DNA of 64,000 nucleotides from JBBIRG01 sp964410965 (GTDB lineage Bacteria > CLD3 > SB21 > JBBIRG01): assembly GCA_964410965.1 (NCBI GenBank), contig CAYPIY010000003.1, positions 372,001 to 436,000 on the forward strand. The letters are read 5' to 3'. A program made the position numbers and the translations under genes. Each line of letters starts with the position of its first letter. The stretch's first letter is position 1. The notes under the pieces are model-generated. The model saw only the letters and a program-made list of their open reading frames with translations. It had not been told where the DNA came from and did not search any database. Shown here piece by piece: positions 18,710-28,435 of this stretch.

Positions 18710-19594
18710 TTAAAATCCCAGGGTTTCGACGTTGATCATTTCGAGATGTTCGATTTTACTTCCGAGGAACAGCTCTCCTGTTTTCATAAAATTTTTCGGA
18801 AGATCGGTTACATAAAATCTATGCGTCTTTCGCCGCCCTTTATTTTCCATCCGGCTTTCGGTAAGGGTTTGTTTCGCCAGTTTCGCCGTTTCTATGGCCG
18901 AATCGATCAGTTTGATTTGCCGGCCGGTAACCGCGTTAATCGCTTTCTGGATCGGTGTTTTGAGGATGGGATAATGCGTACACCCGAGCACCAGACAATC
19001 GATCGATGTGTTCTCAAACGATTTCAGGTATTCGGTGCAGATGGCCTGCGTGATCAGATGATCGATCCAGCCTTCCTCGGCGACCGGAACGAACAGCGAA
19101 CAGGGCTGGGAAATGATCTGGGCTCCGGGCTCCATCTGTCGAATCGTCCTTGAATAGGCCTGACTGTTCACGGTGGTATGCGTTCCGATGACGCCGATGC
19201 ATTTATGGTCGCTGCACCTGACGGCAGCCTGAGAACCGGGCAGAATCACGCCGATCACGGGAATCCTGAACATCTTCGCGATAAAATCAAGCGCAACGGC
19301 GCTCGCGGTATTGCACGCGATGATGATCATTTTGACATTGTGTTCCAGCAAAAAGAGACAACACTGGAGCGTGAACGCTTTAATCGTCCGGTCTGACTTG
19401 GTCCCGTAAGGCACGCGGGCGGTATCGCCGAGATAAATGATGGTTTCGTTCGGGAGCTGGCGCATGACTTCCTTGACCACGGTAAGCCCCCCGATGCCCG
19501 AGTCAAAAATTCCGACGGGTGCGCTTTCGGGAAAGGGCGCGGCCTGGGGAACAGGGTTAGCCGCGGGTTCCGGCTGGTGGTAAGCTTGTTTCAT
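18710..19594 (-). CDS. murI: glutamate racemase
   Basis: 294 residues. The signature GIFDSGIGGLTVV appears at about 28-40, after a 25-residue proline-rich N-terminal extension. The two catalytic cysteines are C94 in ACNTAS and C205 in LGCTHYP. The enzyme interconverts L- and D-glutamate, supplying D-Glu for peptidoglycan in the cytoplasm. The ATG overlaps the response-regulator stop in an ATGA, so the start is well fixed despite the extension. Co-location with envelope genes is consistent with the role. Confidence 0.95.
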   Translation of the reverse strand: MKQAYHQPEPAANPVPQAAPFPESAPVGIFDSGIGGLTVVKEVMRQLPNETIIYLGDTARVPYGTKSDRTIKAFTLQCCLFLLEHNVKMIIIACNTASAVALDFIAKMFRIPVIGVILPGSQAAVRCSDHKCIGVIGTHTTVNSQAYSRTIRQMEPGAQIISQPCSLFVPVAEEGWIDHLITQAICTEYLKSFENTSIDCLVLGCTHYPILKTPIQKAINAVTGRQIKLIDSAIETAKLAKQTLTESRMENKGRRKTHRFYVTDLPKNFMKTGELFLGSKIEHLEMINVETLGF

Positions 19595-21021
19595 AAAAGA
19601 TCTTTGACTTCCTGTAGGTTAATTCCTAATTCCTTGAGTTTAAGCTGGAGATATTGGCGTTTCATCCCAAGCTTCGCAGCCGTCTGGCTGATATTCCAGT
19701 TGTTCATCCGGATCGCCCCGAGAATGAATTCCCTTTCAAACATTGCGACCGCCCGTTGTTTGGCTTCCTGGAAAGTAAGCTCGGTGTGTTCCATCACGGA
19801 CTTGACGCTCATGTTTTCGTTTCCCTGGCTCCTGATGATATCAGGCGGAAGAAGATCGGGCGTGATGTCCTCCGAACCGCATAACACTACGCACCGTTCA
19901 ACTACATTGATCAGCTCACGGATGTTACCCGGCCATTCGTAATCGAGTAATTTTTTCAGGGTTTCGCGGGAAAACCGGAGAGCAGGCGACTGATGCTTGG
20001 CGGCATAGATGCCCAGGAAATGGTTCAGAAGGATCGGGATATCGCCATCCCTTTTCCGGAGCGGGGGGAGTTCGACTTCGACGACATTGATGCGGTAATA
20101 CAAATCCTCACGGAACGTACCTTCGCGTATCGCCCGGGACAGGTCGCGGTGTGTCGCGCTGACGATGCGGACGTCCACTTCAATGGACTGTGCCCCGCCC
20201 ACACGTTCGAATTTTCGCTCCTGGAGCACGCGAAGGACTTTGGCCTGGGTATCCGTGGACATGTCGCCGATTTCATCAAGAAAGATCGTCCCCTTATGGG
20301 CCAGCTCAAATCGCCCCTGCTTGGCGGAAACGGCTCCCGTGAACGCTCCTTTTTCGTAGCCGAAGAGCTCGCTTTCGATCAATTCCCTCGGTATGGCTGC
20401 GCAGTTGATGGAAACGAACGGGCCTTCCCTGCGGGTGCTCTGATCGTGGATTATCTGGGCGGCCAGCTCCTTCCCCGTGCCGCTTTCCCCGCGGATCAAT
20501 ACGGTGACGTTGCTCTTGCTGACTTTATCGATCATGTCGAATACTCGCCTCATCGGCTCGCTCTCTCCGATAAACTGGCTGAATCCCCGGCTTTTGAGAA
20601 GTTCGCTGCGAAGCGCTTCGTTTTCCATTTTCAGGAGAATGTGCCGCCGCGCCCGCTGGACAATCATCCTCAGTTCTTCGATTTCATACGGCTTGGCGAT
20701 ATAATCAAACGCTCCTGCTTTCATGGCTTCGACCGCAAGCCGTTCCGATCCGTGAGCCGTGATCACGATTACCAGTCCCGGAAAACCGGAAGCCCGGATT
20801 CGCTGGAGCAGTTCAAGACCGGAAATGCCCGGCATGGTGACATCCGTGATCACGATGTCGAATTCCTGCGAATCCATCATCTGGATGGCCGAAAGGCCGT
20901 CTTCGGCTTCGGCTAAATGATATTCCTCGGTTTTCAGCGCCTTGATCATTCCGTAGCGGGCCGCCTTCTCATCGTCCACGATCAAAACCCGGTTTCCCTG
21001 CTGCATTGCGTTTGTGTTCAT
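19591..21021 (-). CDS. NtrC-family sigma54-dependent response regulator
   Basis: About 476 residues from the ATG at 21021, 19 nt after the kinase stop; an in-frame ATG at 21078 lies inside the kinase gene and is less likely. Receiver domain (about 10-125) with phospho-acceptor D60 in ITDVTMPG; AAA+ domain (about 145-375) with Walker A GESGTGKE, GAFTGA sigma54-contact loop and Walker B FLDEIGD; C-terminal Fis-type helix-turn-helix (NISQTAAKLGMKRQYLQ). It would activate sigma54 promoters after phosphorylation by the adjacent kinase. The target genes are unknown. Confidence 0.92.
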   Translation of the reverse strand: MNTNAMQQGNRVLIVDDEKAARYGMIKALKTEEYHLAEAEDGLSAIQMMDSQEFDIVITDVTMPGISGLELLQRIRASGFPGLVIVITAHGSERLAVEAMKAGAFDYIAKPYEIEELRMIVQRARRHILLKMENEALRSELLKSRGFSQFIGESEPMRRVFDMIDKVSKSNVTVLIRGESGTGKELAAQIIHDQSTRREGPFVSINCAAIPRELIESELFGYEKGAFTGAVSAKQGRFELAHKGTIFLDEIGDMSTDTQAKVLRVLQERKFERVGGAQSIEVDVRIVSATHRDLSRAIREGTFREDLYYRINVVEVELPPLRKRDGDIPILLNHFLGIYAAKHQSPALRFSRETLKKLLDYEWPGNIRELINVVERCVVLCGSEDITPDLLPPDIIRSQGNENMSVKSVMEHTELTFQEAKQRAVAMFEREFILGAIRMNNWNISQTAAKLGMKRQYLQLKLKELGINLQEVKDLL

Positions 21022-21040
21022 ATCCTGCCGGCCATTTGCG

Positions 21041-23323
21041 TTATAGCGGTATGTGAATTTCAAAAGAGCTTCCTTCATTCTCCCTTGTATGGATCATCAG
21101 TTTTCCCCCGAGCAGTTCGATTTTATTTTTCACGATCACAAGGCCCATGCCGGTCCCGGTGATTTTTGTCGTGTAAAACGGTTTAAATATTTCATGAATC
21201 AGTTCCCGTGAAATTCCGGATCCGGTGTCCCGGATCATGATGCGCAGAATCTTTTGTCCGTCTTCGGGGGGCGGGCCCGGTTCTGATGTTTCAAACTCGT
21301 CCAGCCGTGAGGCCACGAGCGACTCAAATGTCCATGGCTTAAATCGGCCTGCTGTTTCCGTGCTTTCAAGCCGGTCGGAAAAATAAACTCCGTCGATCAG
21401 TTCGTGGTCGGCTTCATCGATCAGGTCCGGCGTATGCCTCAGGACGACAACCTGGATATAAAGCTTTCCGCCGTTTCCGGACATGGACTGAATCGCGTTG
21501 ATAATAAGATTAAAAATGATTTCTTTCAAGTGTCCCTGTGAAAAGTCTGACCACACCGGACGTTCGGGCATATCCGTGAATACGTCAATCCTTTGCCGGC
21601 GTGTTTCATGACGCAATATCGCAAGGATGGTTTCAATCATTTTCCGGAGGTCATACCGCTGATTTCCGGTCCGTTCGGTTTTTGCAAACCGGAGCAGTTG
21701 TCCGACGACGCCTGTCAGCCGGTTGATCTCCTCGTTGATCATGGTCAGGTCCTGCAGCGTCCCATCCTGAATGCCTTCTCGGTCACGCTCATCGATCATG
21801 GACTGCACGATGCTCTTTATGGAACTGAGAGGGTTTTTCACTTCATGGGCAATACTTGTCGAGAGCAGCCCCAGGGATGATAGTTTTTCCGCCTCGAGCA
21901 TTTTGGATTCCAGCTCGATGCGGCGCTTCATGGATTCCATGTTCTCGATGGCTATGGAAACCTGATTGGCGAGAGTGAGGAGCAGTTCCTTTTCCTCAAA
22001 CGTAAAGTTATCGTTGTTGGTTTTTCTCCCGATCGCCAGGAAACCGGTTAACGTGTTCTCCAGGAATATCCCGACATAAAGCTGGTATGACTCGTCCATG
22101 GAGGTCAAGTGAAACGTATAGATTTTCCGGGGTTCATATATGCCGCTTCCCTGATGAATGCCTTTGATGGCCTTTTTGAGATTGAACGGCTTCACGTCCC
22201 CGAACTCCTGGAGAATGACGTGACTCGACGGCGTGTCCGCATTCTTGCCGATGATGAAAAGGGCCGCTTCCCGGACCCGTAGGGCAGTCTGGATCGCCTC
22301 CCGCACGACATGGAGGAGATCGCTGAGCTGCGAAGTCCCGACGATTTTTTCATTAACGGTCCGCAAAAGGGTCTGAACGACATACCTTTCCCCGAGCGCC
22401 TTGGCTCCTGCGATCCGGCGGATGAAGTTCTTCACCGGCTCGTACGTAATAAACAAAAGGCAGACCAGTATCGTTTCCAGGACATAGACGCTGATTTCCG
22501 GATTTTCCTCCCCGGCTTTCCGGATTTCCTTCGCCCCGATGATGTACACGCTTAAATAAATGCCTGCGATCGTCAGCGACAGGAAACCGGGACGCGCGAA
22601 CAGTGAGAAAAACGGGTATTTGTACAAAAGATAGATCAGAGCGCCGGTCGGCAGAATCGAGGATACGATCACGAGGGTCCGCAGGGACTTATCCAGCCGA
22701 ACATTTCCGGTCCCGCCGTAAAAATAAAAATACATCAGCAAAGCGCTGATGAGAAACAGGCTGACGGTTTCCACAATAAAAAACTGTCTCCATTTTTCGT
22801 TCCGGTTCACAAAGATGATCCACAGCGATAACAGCGCGGAGATCCATAGGCAAATGACAGTAAAAAACACAAAATACGGAATGAAGCTCATATTTTCGTC
22901 AAGGATGCGCTTCCTGTAATCGATGATGGTATATTGCCCGATGTAAATGATCGCGACCATCGGCAGGTACAGAAGGAGGGGCGCCCATTTATGAAGACCG
23001 GACGGTTTCCCGATCTGACTCCGGATATAACCGAGGAATGAGGAATGAAGATGAACGATCAGCGGCGGGAAAAAAGCGATGCTGTACAGGGCATAATACT
23101 GAATCTCCTTATAGACATCCAGCGCCGTACGCCCGAAAATCTGCTTGATCACCAGCGCCAGGAACTGAAACCCGTGCCAGAGACCGAGCACCAGCAGAAG
23201 CAGGATGAATACGTACTCGTGATAAAGCCGGTTGTATCGTTTCAGCACCTCAAACAGCAGGGCGCCGTAAAAAACCGCGCCGATAAAAAACCCGACCAGC
23301 AGCAAAAGATCATAACCCGCCAT
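21041..23323 (-). CDS. membrane sensor histidine kinase with GAF domain
   Basis: 760 residues: an N-terminal half with about ten membrane helices (1-300), a GAF-like domain (about 315-465), HisKA with H493 in SIAHEVKNPLSS, then HATPase with N box FNLIINAIQ (N605/N609), G1 DTGSGI (D699) and G2 GTGMGL (723-728). About 60 acidic, proline-containing residues (about 632-690) are inserted between the N and G1 boxes, longer than usual. The layout recalls PrsK-type kinases paired with sigma54 regulators; the partner gene follows directly. It starts 3 nt after the comEC stop. Confidence 0.9.
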   Translation of the reverse strand: MAGYDLLLLVGFFIGAVFYGALLFEVLKRYNRLYHEYVFILLLLVLGLWHGFQFLALVIKQIFGRTALDVYKEIQYYALYSIAFFPPLIVHLHSSFLGYIRSQIGKPSGLHKWAPLLLYLPMVAIIYIGQYTIIDYRKRILDENMSFIPYFVFFTVICLWISALLSLWIIFVNRNEKWRQFFIVETVSLFLISALLMYFYFYGGTGNVRLDKSLRTLVIVSSILPTGALIYLLYKYPFFSLFARPGFLSLTIAGIYLSVYIIGAKEIRKAGEENPEISVYVLETILVCLLFITYEPVKNFIRRIAGAKALGERYVVQTLLRTVNEKIVGTSQLSDLLHVVREAIQTALRVREAALFIIGKNADTPSSHVILQEFGDVKPFNLKKAIKGIHQGSGIYEPRKIYTFHLTSMDESYQLYVGIFLENTLTGFLAIGRKTNNDNFTFEEKELLLTLANQVSIAIENMESMKRRIELESKMLEAEKLSSLGLLSTSIAHEVKNPLSSIKSIVQSMIDERDREGIQDGTLQDLTMINEEINRLTGVVGQLLRFAKTERTGNQRYDLRKMIETILAILRHETRRQRIDVFTDMPERPVWSDFSQGHLKEIIFNLIINAIQSMSGNGGKLYIQVVVLRHTPDLIDEADHELIDGVYFSDRLESTETAGRFKPWTFESLVASRLDEFETSEPGPPPEDGQKILRIMIRDTGSGISRELIHEIFKPFYTTKITGTGMGLVIVKNKIELLGGKLMIHTRENEGSSFEIHIPL

Positions 23324-23326
23324 GGA

Positions 23327-25732
23327 TCACCGAATCCTGTTCAAATTCTGCCCGTTCGTCCGGAAAATGACAGCGCCATTCTCATCGGTCCGGACCACAT
23401 CCGATCCGCATTCCCTGTAGGCCTGAAGCGCCCGCGGCGACGGATGATTAAACCGGTTATATTTTCCTACGGAGACGACGGACACCCCCGGCTGAACCAG
23501 GGAGATGAGTTCTTGCGTCGTGCCGTTCGATGCGCCGTGATGCGAAACCTTGATCACGTCACTTTTCATAAAGTAAGCATATTTATTGAAATGGCCAAAC
23601 ATATTTCTTTCGCAATCCCCCATGAAAAGAAACTGCCGCGTTCCGTACCTCATACCGATGACCAGCGAACCGTCGTTTACAGCGGCATAACTGGTATCCA
23701 GGACAAGCTCCCGGCCGGGGGAAAGTATCAGCATCCGGATTCCGTCCGGAGTCAGAATCAGGTCGCCAGCGCATAAGGATCGCAGGGGAATTCTCTTTTC
23801 GGCGAGAATTCCCCGCACTTCGTCAAATGTGTCTGACCGGACCGGATGCCCGTTATGATAAGCGGTGTCAATGTGAAAATGACGGATCAGGTACGGCATG
23901 CCCCCGATATGATCGTCGTGAGGATGAGTCATGATGAGGTAATGGATACGGTCAATTCCCTGTTTCCGAAGATAAGGGGCAATCACCCTTTCTCCGTAAT
24001 CGAAGGTCTCGCTGCGGTCCCCGGCATCAATGACAACGACCCTGTCATCCGGAGTGCGAATCACCGCACAGTCCCCCTGACCCACGTCCAGCATGGACAC
24101 GGTCACTTCATCTTCCGGATATAACGCAGGCCCCCAGGTCAGGATATTCAGTCCGATGAAAATCCCGAATATTCCGGCCATGCGGATTGCCCGGTATTTC
24201 CAAAGGCTGACCCAGATAAGAAACGCATAATAAAAAACAAGAAGAAGGAGCGACATTCCGTAATAATCGGTATAGGCGAGCGGAAGCCCGGTGGACCATT
24301 CCGGAACCGCGGTCAGCAAAGCGATCAGCCATTCGTTCAGATTGGCGTACCACAGGGAAAACGTCATGGATATGGGCGACAGGGCGGCCTCAAAAAAACC
24401 GAGCATTAGAACAACCCCGGACAAAGGAACGACAAAAACATTCGCCGCTGTAGCCAGCAGGGGAATTCTGTAAAAATAATAAGCTGTAAAAGGCAGCGTT
24501 CCGATCTGCGCTGCAGCGGACAGGAGCATCAGCATCACCGTTTTGTTCAGTACAGGATTGCCGTGTTCTTTCAGCATGCCCGCCCGCAGGCACCACGATT
24601 CCAGTTTCGGGTACATCCAGACAATGGAAAAGACGGCTGTGAAGGATAACTGGAATCCCACATCAAAAAGCGAAGCGGGGTCGGCGATCAGGATCAAGAT
24701 CATCGCAACGAGCAGATTATTGATCAGCATCCTTCTTCGCTGGATCATTTCGCCGAACATCACCACCGAGGCCATCAGGACGGCACGGACGACAGACGGC
24801 GCGAAATCAGCGATCGCGGCATAAAACCACAACGCTCCGATCGTAAGAATCACCCTGTACCGGAACGGAATGCGCAAAAAGCCAAGCAGCCCCCACAGCA
24901 GGGCCATGACGAAACCCACATGCAGTCCGCTCAGGGCCAGCACGTGTACGGTCCCGCTTTTTGAAAAAGCCTCATACACCTCCTCAGGAACCTCCGAGCG
25001 GTCACCCAGGATCAATGCGGACAAAATGGATGATGCTTGCGGTGAGTGGGCTTTCCTGAAATAATCCAGCACATAATGCTTTACGGGCAGCACCCATCCG
25101 GCGTACAGAGCTTGACCCCGCCATTCACCCGTTTTTTCCATTTTGTCTTTATGGGTAACCTGCAGAATTCCGTGCGCGCCCCGGTTTTTCAGATACGCCG
25201 CATAATTGAAATCACCGGGATTCCGTTCTCCCGGAGGGGCGCCGACCGTTCCGTACAATTTCAGTCCGTCGCCGTAACCGGGCACAACCCCGATATCCGG
25301 TCCGGTCCGTATAAGGATTTTACCATTGACAGGAAACCCGATATGCCGGGTAAAGTAAAGTGAATCCGTTTCAAGGAAAAATCGTTTGCCGCTTCCGGAC
25401 CGTACAGGATCGGAACAGACATAACCGGTTACGGCGGTTTCCTTTCCGGTATCGAGGTAAAGCGAAATATGGTCCTTTCCGGGCTGATCTTCCGACATCC
25501 TCCCTCCGGTCAGCAATATCAGGGAAAGAATCCAGGCCGTCATCGAAAATACTTGAAATTTCATCAGGAGATATGCCGCGGAGGCGGATAATACGGCTGC
25601 GGTATAGGACCAGAGCGGGTCCCACGGAAATACGGTGTTCCATTCATGGAAAATCAGGATCACACCGGCCAGGAGGAATGCAAGTTTTGCCGCCGGGTAA
25701 AGACGCAGCATTCTTTTCATTGATTCAATCAT
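23327..25732 (-). CDS. comEC: ComEC/Rec2-type DNA uptake channel
   Basis: About 801 residues from the ATG at 25732 (25720 is an alternative). DUF4131 domain with early membrane helices (about 20-215), the polytopic Competence domain (about 225-520) and a C-terminal metallo-beta-lactamase domain (about 545-790) with LDVGQGDCAVI, THPHDDHIGG and FLFMGDCERN metal-site motifs. ComEC carries single-stranded DNA across the inner membrane during natural transformation, and the MBL domain is thought to degrade the other strand. No other competence genes (comEA, pilus, dprA) lie in the window. The start overlaps the BatE stop by 8 nt. Confidence 0.93.
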   Translation of the reverse strand: MIESMKRMLRLYPAAKLAFLLAGVILIFHEWNTVFPWDPLWSYTAAVLSASAAYLLMKFQVFSMTAWILSLILLTGGRMSEDQPGKDHISLYLDTGKETAVTGYVCSDPVRSGSGKRFFLETDSLYFTRHIGFPVNGKILIRTGPDIGVVPGYGDGLKLYGTVGAPPGERNPGDFNYAAYLKNRGAHGILQVTHKDKMEKTGEWRGQALYAGWVLPVKHYVLDYFRKAHSPQASSILSALILGDRSEVPEEVYEAFSKSGTVHVLALSGLHVGFVMALLWGLLGFLRIPFRYRVILTIGALWFYAAIADFAPSVVRAVLMASVVMFGEMIQRRRMLINNLLVAMILILIADPASLFDVGFQLSFTAVFSIVWMYPKLESWCLRAGMLKEHGNPVLNKTVMLMLLSAAAQIGTLPFTAYYFYRIPLLATAANVFVVPLSGVVLMLGFFEAALSPISMTFSLWYANLNEWLIALLTAVPEWSTGLPLAYTDYYGMSLLLLVFYYAFLIWVSLWKYRAIRMAGIFGIFIGLNILTWGPALYPEDEVTVSMLDVGQGDCAVIRTPDDRVVVIDAGDRSETFDYGERVIAPYLRKQGIDRIHYLIMTHPHDDHIGGMPYLIRHFHIDTAYHNGHPVRSDTFDEVRGILAEKRIPLRSLCAGDLILTPDGIRMLILSPGRELVLDTSYAAVNDGSLVIGMRYGTRQFLFMGDCERNMFGHFNKYAYFMKSDVIKVSHHGASNGTTQELISLVQPGVSVVSVGKYNRFNHPSPRALQAYRECGSDVVRTDENGAVIFRTNGQNLNRIR

Positions 25733-26468
25733 ACCGCACGATACCCGCTTCCTCAGCCCGGATCCATCCTTCCGTTCCGTTGTCAAGCCTTATCCTGAGC
25801 CAGTCCGTGCGTTCCTCGGTCAATTCCGCGCGCCAGCCCTCATAAATCCTGTATTCAGAACGGCTTTCCGGCGCCGGATCATGCTTTACTTCACAGGATT
25901 TTTTCACTATCACCGTTTCCCTGTAATTCCTGACATAAACCGCGTCTCCGAGGTACAGCACGGCCGCTGTCAGGACAAAGACGGCCGGGGCAATCATCCA
26001 TAACAATATTTTTTTCCGGTTCTGCCTGTCCCGTCTCAGATAGATGATGAAGAGAGCAAACAGGACATACCATGCCGGGAGAAAGATCCAAACCGTGACG
26101 AAATAAGGGATCCGCATGAGCCCCTCACGCAATTTACGTTCCATGGAAAACGGTGCCAGCAAAGGAGGAGGTCTGAGCAGGGATGACTCGGCCAGTCGAA
26201 GGTTATTTTGTATGTCCTGATCGTAAGGCGCCAGGACCTGCGCTTTTCTATAATACCAAACCGCATGACCGTACATCCTCATCTGGTAACATGCGTTTCC
26301 GGCGTTGTAAAGCGGTTCGGCAGATACCGGAAATTCCTCGCTCAGCCTTTCATAAGCCAGCAGCGCTTCCGAGTAACGCTGCTCCCGATAAAGGCGGTTG
26401 GCTTCAGTCACATCAGGTCCGGCTGTCAGGGCAAGAACAGACCATAAAAGATGCAGGGCAATGTTCAT
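25725..26468 (-). CDS. batE: BatE-like TPR and SH3-domain membrane protein
   Basis: 247 residues from the ATG at 26468, which overlaps the batD stop in an ATGA. Signal peptide, two to three TPR units (about 20-100; YNAGNACYQMRMYGHAVWYY), two membrane helices (about 120-180) and a C-terminal bacterial SH3 domain (about 185-245; GTEGWIRAEEAGIV). The BatE type accompanies BatD in Bacteroides aerotolerance-like operons, where the proteins act with von Willebrand-domain partners at the inner membrane. Those partners (BatA/B, MoxR, DUF58) are not in the window. Confidence 0.75.
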   Translation of the reverse strand: MNIALHLLWSVLALTAGPDVTEANRLYREQRYSEALLAYERLSEEFPVSAEPLYNAGNACYQMRMYGHAVWYYRKAQVLAPYDQDIQNNLRLAESSLLRPPPLLAPFSMERKLREGLMRIPYFVTVWIFLPAWYVLFALFIIYLRRDRQNRKKILLWMIAPAVFVLTAAVLYLGDAVYVRNYRETVIVKKSCEVKHDPAPESRSEYRIYEGWRAELTEERTDWLRIRLDNGTEGWIRAEEAGIVRYD

Positions 26469-28276
26469 TTCCCGGGATTCCTTTCCAGTGAGTCCAGTGC
26501 GCAGATGACCTTCAGGCACATTCTGGCGACTTCATCAAGCCGGGAACGGTTTCGGGCTGGGGAGAAACGGCCTTCGTCGCAACAGGCGATGCATTCGCGG
26601 ATCCGGTTACTCATGTCTGCGCTTATCCCTTTACTCTGCAATTCCCTTTCAACGACATCGGCTTCACATTGCCAGGGCTGCAGGTCCAGCGTGACACAAA
26701 GGAACAGGATAAGTTTGTTCTTCAGTTCTGTGTACAAAATATCTGTCGGCTCGTCTGTCGAGATCTCTGTGATCTGACGGATGTTTTTCACGACCGTGAT
26801 TTTGATTTTCTTTTTTTCCCTTTTCCTGGAAAGACCTGAAATCGCGGGTCTTACGAACCTCCAACCCGAAAACATCAGGAGAACGGCGGGAGGTATAAAA
26901 AATAAAATCAAGAAAGCCCGTTCCTCGGGTAGGAAACCCGGAATCCTCCATTGATCCGTATCCGTTTCTTTCACTCCGGCCAGTTTCCGGGTAACCCGGG
27001 GCTGGATAACTGAATCCGCCTGTCCGGGTTGTCCCTGAAGCACCTCGAATCCGTAAGACGGGGTTTGCTGTGTCATGTATTTTTTTAGTGACGGATCATA
27101 ATAAGAAAATGAAAAGGGAGTAACCTCATAGATCCCTTTCTTCTTCGGAACGGCCATCCATTCGATGGTTTTCTGTCCGCGGATCGCCGGGGATTCCCTT
27201 TGGATCGAATACTGAGTGACGGGATTAAAAATCTCAAAATCGGCGGGAAATGGCGGATGCGGCTCCTCTGCGGCCATGATGTTCCCGGTACCGGAGAATA
27301 CGATCCTGCAGGTGACCGGCTCGCCTGTCTTAAGACGGTTTTTGTCAAATTGCACGGTAACATTAAATTGCCCGACGAGGCCGTTGAAATTCTTGGGCTG
27401 ATTCTGCAGGGGCAATTCCCTGACTTTGACTGTAACCGGCCGGGATACCAGCCTGCGCACCGTCGTCTGCCCGAACGGGTCCGGAAAAAAAGATAAAAAG
27501 GGATCCGAATACACATCATTCCGGTTCCTCGGAATGTTGACTTCGCAATCCAGTTCCGCCGCATCAATGACCAGTTCACCCGGGTATGCCGGGAATAACG
27601 CCGTTTTTTTTACGACTTCAGTCCTGTAGGTCTGGTTCCCGATTCTGACCTTTTCGATGTCTTTCCGGTATGCGGGAAGTTCCTCGGCCCAGAAACCGGT
27701 GTAATTCGGAAGTCGTATGATGTTGTAATGGCTCGCGCTGAAACGGGTATACACCCTGAATGTGACCGTCAGCTGCTCTCCGACAAAGAGTTCGTCCCGG
27801 GAAATTTCAGCCTTGAAAAATATATCCTCGGGCACGTTCTCTTTTTCTTTTTTGGGTTCACCGACTGTAAGTGTCACCGCATTTGTTTTAAGTTGCCGTC
27901 CTTTGTAGGGAATTTCCGCCGGCTCAATCCGGTGTGTCCCTTTGAGAACGGCCCTGAGGATATAATGAAAAGACCTGGATTCTGATTTTACGCCGTTGAT
28001 AATCTGAATCGAGGTCGATTCTCCGGGAAACGGGGACAACAGTTCGATTCCGTTCATGTCCGGCAACACGGGACGGCCGGCCATTTGGGCTTCCGGGCCG
28101 CTGATCTCGACAAGGTAGTTGACCGTTTCCCCGGCCGCTACGGAAGAACGGTCTGCAGTCGCGGTGCAGCGGGGCGTCTGGGAAAAAACGGCAACTGGAT
28201 GTATGCTGCCGCCCAATCCGTACAGCAGAAGTATATGAAATGGAATGTAAATTCGTAGGCTCAATCGGAACCGCAT
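26465..28276 (-). CDS. batD: BatD family protein
   Basis: 603 residues: signal peptide (about 1-30), tandem beta-sandwich domains (about 32-440) with the family's opening pattern (ATADRSSVAAGETVNYLVEISG), a membrane helix (about 460-480) and a cytoplasmic helical tail (about 490-603). BatD (oxygen tolerance) proteins are periplasmic adhesin-like partners of BatA/B; the exact biochemical role is not established. AAGGA four nt ahead of the ATG supports the start. The batE gene overlaps its stop by 4 nt. Confidence 0.85.
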   Translation of the reverse strand: MRFRLSLRIYIPFHILLLYGLGGSIHPVAVFSQTPRCTATADRSSVAAGETVNYLVEISGPEAQMAGRPVLPDMNGIELLSPFPGESTSIQIINGVKSESRSFHYILRAVLKGTHRIEPAEIPYKGRQLKTNAVTLTVGEPKKEKENVPEDIFFKAEISRDELFVGEQLTVTFRVYTRFSASHYNIIRLPNYTGFWAEELPAYRKDIEKVRIGNQTYRTEVVKKTALFPAYPGELVIDAAELDCEVNIPRNRNDVYSDPFLSFFPDPFGQTTVRRLVSRPVTVKVRELPLQNQPKNFNGLVGQFNVTVQFDKNRLKTGEPVTCRIVFSGTGNIMAAEEPHPPFPADFEIFNPVTQYSIQRESPAIRGQKTIEWMAVPKKKGIYEVTPFSFSYYDPSLKKYMTQQTPSYGFEVLQGQPGQADSVIQPRVTRKLAGVKETDTDQWRIPGFLPEERAFLILFFIPPAVLLMFSGWRFVRPAISGLSRKREKKKIKITVVKNIRQITEISTDEPTDILYTELKNKLILFLCVTLDLQPWQCEADVVERELQSKGISADMSNRIRECIACCDEGRFSPARNRSRLDEVARMCLKVICALDSLERNPGK

Positions 28277-28435
28277 TTTTCCTTGTCATCTTTTCCGGAA
28301 GATACAACGAAATGATGTTTTATTCAATTCAGAAATTGATTCTTTGCTGATCATGCCTGACCGGCGCTTGTGGTTCGGATGCGGTAAAGGAATTCTCCCG
28401 AACGGTTTATGACAAGTTTACTGACAGCGGTCGTA

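Noticed and set aside
19993..20916. 307-codon plus-strand frame inside the sigma54 regulator gene
   Set aside because: Antisense shadow of an unmistakable NtrC-family gene.
28351..28435. Continuation of the M28 peptidase in another frame (28 protein-like codons)
   Set aside because: The M28 domain is complete without it; a frameshift cannot be told from chance here. Worth a look in relatives only.
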